A stretch of DNA of 64,000 nucleotides. It comes from Palaemon carinicauda. Its lineage: Eukaryota; Arthropoda; Malacostraca; Decapoda; Palaemonidae. Below, piece after piece: positions 44,799-53,410 of this stretch. A program made the position numbers and the translations under genes. How positions within the stretch are numbered: position 1 is the stretch's first letter; each line of letters begins with the position of its first letter. The notes beneath the pieces were generated by a model. The model searched no databases. It had not been told where the DNA came from and saw only the letters and a list, made by a program, of their open reading frames with translations. The stretch covers positions 48,890,207 through 48,954,206 of the forward strand of contig NC_090746.1 in the NCBI RefSeq assembly GCF_036898095.1, given 5' to 3'.

Positions 44799-45463
44799 TA
44801 TCATTTCTTATAGACTTTAATTACAAAGGCTCTCTCACACTGTGGTGAGACAGATCTTAAGGTGTCGAAAGAGTAAAGTCTCGTGAAGTTAGAGCTGTGG
44901 GAGCTTCTGTAACTTTTAAACAAAACTGTTCTCTGCAAAGCATCGTGCATACAGCCTTATGAAGGGGTAATCCTGTATTCGCCTTGCATTACTTATACCG
45001 TATCCAGTCTTTGTGAGGACGGCTACGTTTTGGGATCTTTCGTAACGAGTGCAGTAGTAGGTGAAGCACTACATTTCCCTAAATTCCTAGTACCCCTGTT
45101 CTTCTCTTAGAACTTTTATATATGTTTTTATGATTGTTTGTGAATTGGTCGGCAATCTTCCGCAATCTTTGATTTAGTCAGGTGGTCATTTTGTTCCTAG
45201 AGAGCGCCCGTAACAAGGGTATTAGTTGAGGTCCTGTCATGTTATAGGTTATTGAACTGTTTGACAGCTCCTAAAGATCTTCAGCCCCCTGGGTGGACTG
45301 CTGGATCTCGTAAGGATAGCAGACAGAATGAGACAGAGAACCATTGAAGTCAGCTTCCTTATCAGGTACGAACCTCTTAAGTGGTCATATTTAACTCTTG
45401 AGTGAATTTCCATGAATTTCCAATCAGGTTGCTGTCTCTGACCCGCCACCAAGGGTGTCAATC

Positions 45464-45565
45464 AGCCATTCTTATATAACCAGCGGGTAAGTTTTATGTT
45501 TAAAAATGATATTTTCATAATAAAGTTAATTTTTTAACATACTTACCCGCTGGTTATATAAGTTA
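45464..45565 (+). repeat. ICR of DIRS copy E
   Basis: 45464-45512 is the reverse complement of the left end at 23261; 45513-45565 is the reverse complement of the right end (45735-45785). Confidence 0.9.
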
Positions 45566-45785
45566 TAATCCCACCCTCCTCCCCTCTAGAGACCAAGAGG
45601 CATGGAAGGTCTGAAGTGGTTGGAATAGTTTGGCCTGTCTACCGTAGGGCGCTAGTGTACACCTGGCATATCTGCGATTGCCACGAGATTTTGAATTTCT
45701 GCGGAGCGTCCAAGGGACTATAGCCATTCTTATATAACCAGCAGGTAAGTATGTTCCAAAATTTTTTTTTTTTATGAAAATATCA
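45566..45785 (-). repeat. Right inverted terminal repeat of DIRS copy E
   Basis: Inverted near-identical copy of 23261-23480; shares its private variants against copy H. Confidence 0.9.
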
Positions 45786-46087
45786 TATTTGGAATAATTT
45801 GTATTTTTCCTAACTACAAACCTGAAGCTCTTTACACATACTGGTCCCGCCCTCACCTTCCCCCCAGAATTCCTGCCGTAATTACAAAGTGTCAGTTGTT
45901 TTCTAGTCTTGGTGTAAGGACACCGGTGGGTTACCCCCACTAGCCCCCTCCGCTAACTAGCGAATGGTAGTTATAGCTCGCCAAAGCTTTAATGGCTGGC
46001 TTTTAGCTAATGCCAAAATAATACTCCTACATAAGCAGTTTCAGGTTTTTATAGTTAGGAAAAATGCAAATTATTCCAAATTTGTTA
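45786..46087 (+). repeat. Second half of the ICR and right repeat of DIRS copy D
   Basis: 45786-45850 (ATTTGGAATAATTTGTATTT start) is the reverse complement of 46030-46087. The interior (45900-46030) is the inverted counterpart of 14790-14900. This closes the element that starts 31 kb upstream. Confidence 0.87.
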
Positions 46088-47254
46088 TGGTTACTTTAAG
46101 CTAAAAAAGAATTCTTGTTTTCTTTCCTTGTAATAGGCTAACCTTCTCGTAAAGTATTGAGACTATCTGGCAGGTAATGGCAATAACCTTGACAGGGGCA
46201 TGTCATAAATCCTTTGTCTTTTCAGTCCTCTCATCCTTGCATTGTGTAGTCGGTGTTTTCCCAATTCTAGATTGGTATTTTATGTGATTTAGGTTATAAA
46301 TGATAATAGGGGATGTCTCCTGAATTTTTTATTACAGTAATCCCTCACCATATTGCGGTTCACATCACTCCCTCATTACATCGCAGATTTATGAATATAT
46401 ATTTATATCTTAGGCTCCTTTATATTATAGGTTTTTGAGAGTAGATAAGTGAGGAGAGTATCCTAACTTGCCCTGATGATTTCGTACAAGAGATGCTATT
46501 AGCTGGTAGAGGAGACATGACCAATCAGAGCATTCTGATCAGTATCCTCAGTGCTGATTGGATGTAGGACCACAGGATCACTCTCAAGTAGCCCACGTTG
46601 TATGACTTGCTTCTACAAATAGTACTTTATGTGACATTGCCCTGCACCTTTATCTGTGTTGTGAGGTCCGTTTTTTCATATTTTAATAAAATTGTGAATT
46701 GTTTTCAACCCCTTCGATGCCAAGTAAACGTTCTGCACCTTATAAGGTTTCTAGTTGGGAACTCAAGTGTCAAGAGTGAGATGCTTACTATAGTGAAGAC
46801 ATGCATAAGGAAGGGAGAAGCTATGTGACGTAGGCCCCCATTACAGCATCAACAAATCTACCTTTCAGGAAAAAGGACTGAAGGAATATACTGTAAGGAT
46901 GACAGCAATTGTCCCTTTTAACAAGACAGCGAAAAGGATAGTAACTTCCTACAATGATGCCATTGTAAGAGTAAAGTTTATATATCTTTAGCAGTGAGTG
47001 TTCTAATTTAATTTTTTTTATTTACAGTACATATATGTAAGGATGTGTCTACAGTAAAAGTTTGAGTGTATACTGTAATGGGTTTATGAGTGTTGGGATG
47101 GTTTACAAAAGTTTAAATTTATAAAGATGAAAAGATATGAGAAATTATAAAATTAAGGGAAAAATATACTGTAGATTTCGGTACAGTAGCTTCTTCACAT
47201 TTTTTCAGTTTTTGCTGGACATTATTGCAAAACAGTCATGATTCTCATGCGCTT
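46088..47254. other. AT-rich spacer with a pogo/Tigger-like fragment
   Basis: At 46336 CAGTAATCCCTCACCATATT starts a pogo/Tigger-like terminal repeat. At about 46719 a frame opens MPSKRSAPYKVSS, which resembles the start of pogo/Tigger transposases (MxSKRxxP), then is lost to a stop. No opposite end is seen. The rest is AT-rich without a gene. Confidence 0.45.
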
Positions 47255-48120
47255 TGTGTCCTCGTATATCTTCGGGAGGAATAGCTCCTCTCAGTCTCGG
47301 GTGTTAAAGGCTATCGCTTAGCCTCGAGTCTTGCCTTTAAGCTGAAAGGAGTTAATATTTCCTCTACGTTGGGGTTCTTTCCCCTTAGTCGGAAGTTAGA
47401 CCACTCCCTTGGAATATGGTTCGCGTACTTCTTTTCCTGAAGGGTGCTCTTTATGAACCATTATCTGATGAGTGCTCCTACTTGCTTTGGCTTTGGCCAA
47501 GAGAGCCAGTGAACTTCACAGTCTTTTCTACGAAGTCTCCCATTTAACGGCTTGGGGGGAAGTAATGCTCGGCTTTGTCCCTGATTTTATTGCCTACGAC
47601 ATCTCCCATTCAAGGGGATGGGGGGGAGGTAATGCTTGGCTTTGTCCTTGATTTTATTGCCAAGACTCAAAATCCTGGAGTTGCAGATCCTAGATTCAGG
47701 CCCTTCCGGATTGGGAATCTTCGTAATCTAACCGATGATCTAGATCAACTCTTTCTTTGCCCTGTGTTGAGTTTGAGGTACTATCCCAAGAAAACAGTAG
47801 CAGTTCACCTCCGAGTGTCAGCACAGGGAAGGTCAAGAGGACGATCACCAAGAACACCATCTCTGCTTGGATTTGCTAGGTCATAGACTTAGCACTGAAT
47901 CCCGATCCTCCTCCAACTAGACGGCCCAGAGCTCATGACATCAGGGGCATAAGCGTGTCCCTAGCATTCAAGAGAAACTACTCTGTACTGCAGGCCTTAC
48001 AAGTGTGCGTGTCAAAGCATCAAACTACTCTCACTGCCCAATACCTGCAAAACATGACCCACATGATCATGGAGAAATTCTCCATTGGTCTTGTGGTGGC
48101 TGCACAACAAATGGTTTAAA
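47255..48120 (+). pseudogene. Tyrosine recombinase remnant of DIRS copy G
   Basis: Matches copy B 9890-10740. A tandem duplication of 66-67 bases (47529-47594 and 47595-47661) covers the SYDITHSRGWG-EVTLGFVPEFIA region just after the first catalytic Arg (altered to AKRASELHSL near 47500). FVLDFIAKTQNPGV and LCPVLSLRYYPKK are readable in 47640-47800. The H-x-x-R region reads AHDIRGIS near 47933. Non-functional. Confidence 0.8.
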
Positions 48121-48585
48121 TACCTCAGGCTCCTTGATGTACAAGTAGGAGATGGTTGATGGCAGAGTTTACTTTGGATTAGTCTGGCATGAATGTTAAG
48201 AATGACTGGCTTTTTTTTCTTTCATCTTCTCTCTGCGGGAGCAGCTTCTACTATCCTCTGCAAGCTGGTCTCATGTGTCTGCAGGTAAAACCGTTTCCCT
48301 TTTGTAACCTAGCATATAAATAATACTGGTTGCGTCCCCATACCCCTGACAAGGTGGGTTTGGGAATGTCTATGGTTGATTCAAAGATTCCTACATTTCT
48401 AAGAATTCTTACATAGACTAGTCACATAACTAGTATCACACAATCACACACATTGCTTAGGCCACTAACCGTGCAATTGAATTTAGCAAGGTGTCAGGGT
48501 TTTTCTTTGTTACATGTGGAGCGTGTACGGGAAAACCTTGGGTCAAAAACCAGCCAGTTGGTTCATACTTCCACCCTCCTAAGGG

Positions 48586-48954
48586 GTGAGTCATTCCTAA
48601 TAAAGACCAAAAGGATTTGTATTTAGTGTTAGAACAAATGACAAATTTGAAAGTTAATTTGTATTTCCTAACAATACAAACCTTGAGCTCTTTATACAAA
48701 TGTGGCCTCCCATCACATGTCCCCCTGTAAGTCTTGCTTGCAATCAAAAGTGACGAGACAACACTGGTGTGTGTGAGAAGGGTAGTCGGCTAACCCCCCC
48801 CCCCCCCCCCCCACTAACTAGCGGTGGGGTAGTTACACTTAGCTAAAAGTCTTATGGCTAGTCTTCCAGCTTTACATTAAAAACTGTATATCCCTAATAA
48901 AGAGCTCAAGGTTTGTATTGTTGGGGAAAAATACAAATTATTTTCAAATTTGCC
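48586..48954 (+). repeat. ICR and right inverted repeat of DIRS copy G
   Basis: The ICR (48586-48705) has a left-end complement half (TAATAAAGACCAAAAGGATT side) and a right-end complement half (ATTTGTATTTCCTAACAATA), the latter matched by 48895-48954. A run of C (about 48797-48818) sits inside the repeat. Confidence 0.85.
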
Positions 48955-48959
48955 TTTTT

Positions 48960-50960
48960 GTATCCATATCCAGGGTTTTACAAGATGCTATTCCTAATCC
49001 CCAAAGTATCGGGAGGTTGAACACCAGTTCTAGATATTCCATTTATAAATAGGTTTGCAGTTCTCATCAAGTTTTCAATGGAAATTATCATAGACACTCT
49101 TGGGGCTAGTAAGAAAAAACATAAGATGTTTTTAATAGAATAGACAATAGTTTTGGACTTTCACATTGAAAAATCCCCTTAGATTTGTGAATGGTTTAAA
49201 GGTTTAAATATTCAAGTTCCTACTCAAAATAGCTGAGGTGTCTGGGAATCGGGGTTCTTTTGTAACTGGACGAGTGACTATTTTTTAATGCTTTGTTGGA
49301 AATGATTCAGGTTCAACGAGTGTGGTTACTCAGGTTGCTGGAAAGTATGGGAGTCCTGGTCAATTTAGAGAAGTCTCTTGATTCCAACTTGGAGGGCTCT
49401 ATATTTTGGAATAATACTGGCAACAGTTCTTTTTTTAGTTTTGTCATTGAGAAAGAAGGTTAAGTCTTAAGTTCTTTTGATGGAAAAGTTCAAGTGGAGG
49501 AAATTCCTGTTAATTCAGATGTGAATGAAATTATAGGAATATTGATTTCTTTAAAGAAGTTTATTCCGATAAGTCACTTGAAAATGAAAGATTTCAAATT
49601 TTATATCATTCTGATTTGAATGAGTTTATTTGATTTAGACACATTATGTATTCCAGTGATGCAGAACCAACTTTAGCTGGTGAAATGATTCGATGATCCT
49701 CATCATTTTAATCAGTGATTATTCCAGACATCTCTCTTTTCATGAATGTTTCCCAGGAAGGAAGTGGTGCAACTAGGGATTATCTCCATATGTCAGGGAT
49801 GTGGTTGAAGAAAGAATCAGATCTTCTATCAGTTTCTTGAAATGCTGAGGTGTATGTCCTTCAGGCTCAGGAGTACTGTTAATGGGAAAGTGCATGGCAC
49901 TGATTTCAAATAACACAACAGATTTGGAATTAGTAGGGAAAACTAAACATGGACATATATGTGACATTGCTCAGCAAGATGTAGGTGTTTTGCTCACCAG
50001 TTCTGGATCCATAATCTTGGAATGTAAATTCCCTGTCACTATTGATTAAATCTGGATTTATGTGTTTATTCTCCATTCTCCTTGATTTGAGCTGTGAAAA
50101 GTTAAGAGAGTCTTACATCACCAATCTTCCCAGGCAACCAATTTCAAGGCCAGTGTACCCAAACTTATACTCGACATTTGACCACATGAAGACTGCCCAC
50201 CATATTCCCCAAGACAAAGAGGTTTTGAAATTCCTCTAGATTATTTATCTTGGGTTCCAAAGGGCAGTCAACCAATAATTTGTATCCAAGACATTGATTG
50301 CTGCAAATTAAGGATTGTTTCAATAGTTTGTATAATGTTTTTGCCATTTTTTTTTTTATGAAAGGAAATGGTTGACTTTGGCTATTTAGAGTTTTAGATC
50401 CATGCTGAATACCCTACTCAAGCATTTAGGTCTTTTAGAATTGAGAAACCTCTGGTTATCAGAATGATTTAATGAAATCAAGATATAGTATTACGATATT
50501 TAAAGGGTTCTTATTTTGAACTTTAGAAAATTCTTTCTGTTAAAGATCTCGCAGCTAAGACTTTTTTCATATTAGCTTTAGTGTCCACTAAACTCATTAG
50601 TAAACTACAAGCTCTTTCATTTAATGTAGTTTTAGTAGAAAAAATTATTTTATCTCTCGCTTACATTCAGAGCAAAGAATGATTTCAAGACAAAAGTTTT
50701 ACTCCAATTTTTCGTATTCCCTCTGGAAAAGAAAGTGTGTGATATGTCAGAGAATATATTTATTTGCCCTGTGACTGTTTCAAAGTATTTTTTGTCCAAG
50801 ACATTAGGGAAAAGATTCCTAATTTATTTTGAGGAGTTAGAATTTTGAGTTTTCCCTTTTTCAAAAAGGTCTTGTCCTTTCATGTTAATAGTTTAGTCAC
50901 AGAGCCTCATCAGGAATTGGATCCTATTGAGATTTGCAGATAGTACAGTTTATTGAATAG
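48960..50960 (+). pseudogene. Ancient, strongly decayed DIRS remnant (RT and YR traces)
   Basis: At about 49010-49120 the frame reads PVLDIPFINRF then FSMEIIIDTLGA, like PVLDVSALNCYI and FTMETQKTVLAA in copy H RT. At 49340-49380 VLVNLEKSL resembles the LxxPKKS block. At 50545-50720 the frame VKDLAAKTFFILALVSTKLI corresponds to the YR core (FKDMTFKTLFLVSLATAKRV), with Arg lost, followed by a FQDKSFTPIF block. Order and spacing fit a DIRS, but stops are everywhere and the sequence is much more AT-rich than other copies, so it is old. Confidence 0.55.
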
Positions 50961-51952
50961 CCGTGTTCCAACAATACTAGTCTACCAAGAATGCGCATAC
51001 GAAGGGACGTCTTTGCTCGCAGACCAATACAATGCTCACATACCAATTTGAAATATTATGCTCTTACACCGATTAGCTCGTGTTCCAAATTACTCGTAAA
51101 CCGAGTTACACTACTACTGTGTACGGGAACAATTTAAAGGCTCAAGGTATGACATGCTTTGTTTGGTGACTGTTTGTCATTTTGGTATTAGACTAAAAGG
51201 TGAGTCAAGTGCTAAATAAGTTTATGTTTATAAGAATTTTCTATTTCCTATCTTTTTCCTTCTTGGAATCATCTCCATCAGTGTGGGAGTCAGGACTATG
51301 AATATCAGGAGAGTTTTATTTAGATAAAGAATTTCAGTAATAAAATGTTGTATTTCTATAACCAACTGATGTTCAAATATATATATGCCCCCCTCCTCCC
51401 CACTGACTATTGATTGCAAAAAGGTAATGATTTAGTTTTGATTCTGAGACTGAAAAGGCAAAGGATCTATGGCGTACCCATTCCGAGGTTATTCCCGTTA
51501 ACAGCCAAATTATCTTGATGCTTTACTAAAGGGGTAATCCTATTACAAGGAAAGAAAACAGGAAAAGTTTGAGTTATAGGGTAAATATATGTATTAAAAC
51601 AAGCTTCAAGAGACAAGCACAATGGACATGAGGTACAGTATGTACAGTAATGAAATACAATTTTGTTTATTGTGTTTATTTTTTATTTGATATCCAATCA
51701 TCCTTGTGTTATGTGGATTCAAGTTTGCTCAAACCATGAACTCGGGACCTTTGGGAGTCCTTCTTAGGGGTTGGAGTAATGTCTTGTAAAATCTTGGTTA
51801 TATATACTTGTTATGCCTTATTAGTGGTTCAACACTCAATTTTTAAACCCAATTGAGATGTAAGGATTAATTAAAAGTAAGAAGCTTTTAGCTTTTAAAA
51901 ATAAAAACTGAGCATTTTTTTTATTTCTAAGTGATTTTCTTTATCGTTTCAG
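50961..51952. other. AT-rich sequence before the host exon, no gene seen
   Basis: About 1 kb without a supported gene or known repeat. It ends in a strong pyrimidine-rich acceptor (TTTCTTTATCGTTTCAG, ending 51952), so part of it is probably intron. Confidence 0.5.
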
Positions 51953-52845
51953 AGGAAATACAACAAATTTTGATCATTTGTCATTATTTGAGGAGGAGGA
52001 GGATGAGGGTTTTCCATTCCTTGGCTTTGGTGAATATGGTGAGCCAACAATCCAATTCCCAACATTGACAAGGTCTTTGAGCAAGGGATCTCGAAATTCA
52101 TCAAAGAGAAACTTAAATCTTATTCCAAAAGTAACAGTAAATGAAGGACCCCCTAAGGAAAGAAGTGTTATGCATTGTAAAAACTCCTTCGAGAAGTGTA
52201 AACCTGTTGGCTTGCCAATTACGACACCACATTCACAGAAAGACTCTCTTCCAGTATGTACAGATAGTATATCAACTGTTTTGAGAGGAAGTTCATTCAT
52301 AACAAGCACCCTGGAGGTAGGGAATGAATCAGATATGACTGACCAGTTGCAGATTAAGAATGAAATTAATGACAGTGACTTTGATGACCATGACATCATC
52401 ATAGAAAATGAAGACTTTGATTATGCTTACAGTGTAAATGAAAGAATTTTAAGTCCCTCTTCTCGTGAACTGCATGGTAATATCAGCACAAGCCAAATTT
52501 GTAATTCAGGAGATATAGTTAATGAGAATTGTGGTTTGTTTTCTGAAAACAGGGAAAGTGTTGTGTTTCGAGAACATTCAGGTCAGGCCAATGGCTTGAG
52601 CAGGTCAAACAATCTAGCAGAGCTAACTACTGTGTTGCTTGAACTGAATAATAGAAATAAAGAATTTGACAAAAAACTAGCAAAGTTAAAGCAAGCTTAT
52701 GAGGCTAAAGTTTCCAAGATTCTACAAGAAAAGACAGCTAATGAGAAGAAAATTCAAGACACCCTAAAGAAGATTCAGAGTTGGCAAAACAAACTTGTCA
52801 AAACATGCGTCAATACATCCACTCCTAAGGCAGAGATCTTGTCAG
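51953..52845 (+). CDS. Putative internal exon of a host gene, coiled-coil protein
   Basis: 893 bases open in one frame from an acceptor site (CAG at 51950-51952) to a donor-like CAG/GTAAT (52845/52846); without splicing the frame would stop at 52862. The product starts GNTTNFDHLSLFEEEEDEGF: an acidic cluster, then FGEYGEPTIQFPTLTRS and a basic Ser/Lys stretch. A long polar middle includes an acidic DSDFDDHDIIIENEDFDYAY segment. A clear coiled coil over about the last 75 residues (ELTTVLLELNNRNKEF to KKIQSWQNKL) follows heptad spacing. There is no RT, recombinase or transposase signature, no ATG is required at the start, and base composition differs from the DIRS ORFs. I do not recognise the family. 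It could also be a processed copy, but the splice borders favour an exon. Confidence 0.65.
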
Positions 52846-53034
52846 GTAATTATCTTTTATGAATTTGCCAGTGTTTTACAATCTTGCATTTCTGTTTAAG
52901 ATTTTTAGAAACTTCTAATTTTTACCTTGAAGTAAATTATGAAAACACATTAAATAGTGTGAGAAGTGTCATTTTTAGACAAGATTAGAAGACAAAACAC
53001 ATGCACCCACTTGGCACAGTACTGTATTTTGATA

Positions 53035-53260
53035 TTTTTAAACATAAAACTTACCCGCTGGTTATATAAGAATGGCTAAATTCCCTGACGCTCCAGCAGA
53101 ACTATTCAAAACTCGCGGCTATCGCAGATATGCCAGGTGTACACTAGCACCCTGGTGGACTACAGGTAGAACTAATCCAACCTATTCAGATTTTCTCTGC
53201 CGGCCATACTGGCCAGAACATTGAAAATTCACTCGCTATTTACATTCAATTGGATGGTTT
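53035..53260 (+). repeat. Left inverted terminal repeat of DIRS copy H
   Basis: Begins TTTTTAAACATAAAACTTAC. Inverted counterpart at 59632-59820 (GCGCTAGTGTACACCTGGCA in the right copy). Also related to 23261-23480 of copy E. Confidence 0.93.
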
Positions 53261-53391
53261 ATTTGGTGATGTACTCTGTCTTTTTGTTTTTGGCTTTCGC
53301 TTTAGTAATTTCCTTTTCAATTTTTCTTGAAATCTTTATTATTTTGGGGTTATTTAGTTACTGTATTTTGACCTTTGTTATTGTTTAATTT

Positions 53392-53409
53392 TCTCTCGTC
53401 ACTTTTCAG
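53392..53409 (+). promoter_or_regulatory. Possible splice acceptor before ORF1 (copy H)
   Basis: A pyrimidine-rich run ending ACTTTTCAG lies directly before the ATG at 53411, as in other DIRS copies of this window. A donor in the left repeat was not identified with confidence. Confidence 0.35.
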
Positions 53410-53410
53410 T

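Larger units (their letters stand above)
42245..45060 (+). pseudogene. Tyrosine recombinase remnant of DIRS copy E (split by LINE 2)
   Basis: 42245-43020 matches copy H 58105-58860 (GATCTAGAGG, GAAGGAGGCAGC, then the frame FMEWCRAKAVSSFSNSRTQVAYFFLDLRR near 42370). It is interrupted at 43020 within CTCTATATCA by LINE 2 and resumes at 44804 (TTTCTTATAGACTTTAATTAC). 44840-45060 matches copy H 58900-59120 (ACACTGTGGTGAGACAGATCTTA). The first catalytic Arg patch and the Tyr patch are badly damaged. Confidence 0.8.
23261..45785 (+). mobile_element. DIRS retrotransposon, family 3, copy E (contains copy F and two LINEs)
   Basis: The left repeat at 23261 begins TTTTTAAACATAAAACTTAC; the right repeat ends at about 45785 in ATGAAAATATCA. 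Left and right repeats share many private variants (for example TAGTCCCTTGGACGCTCC) that differ from copy H, so they are two ends of one insertion despite 22 kb between them. It is interrupted by copy F (24191-37404), LINE 1 (37733-38553) and LINE 2 (43021-44798). Its RT-RNase H is missing: gag-like sequence near 42240 passes directly into YR. It sits within the ICR of copy D. Confidence 0.85.
14765..46087 (+). mobile_element. DIRS retrotransposon, family 1, copy D (host of the nest)
   Basis: The left end at 14765 begins TTGTTCCGGCACTGAATACA. Its reverse complement appears at 23206-23260 (first half of an ICR), where the element is interrupted by copy E. The ICR resumes at 45786 (second half) and the right repeat runs to about 46087. 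The right repeat shares private words with the left one (GGAGTATTATTTT, AGCT-AAAGCCAG, TAACTACC), so both halves belong to one element. Body: ORF1 remnant (about 15070-20150, split by a MULE), RT-RNase H remnant (20150-21400), YR remnant (21600-22760). Confidence 0.88.
47255..48954 (+). mobile_element. DIRS retrotransposon, family 1, copy G (3' part)
   Basis: Begins abruptly inside the YR (matching copy B from about 9890) and keeps the 3' region, ICR (48586-48705) and right repeat to about 48954. 5' truncation without RT is unusual for a DIRS insertion and suggests a later deletion. Confidence 0.82.
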
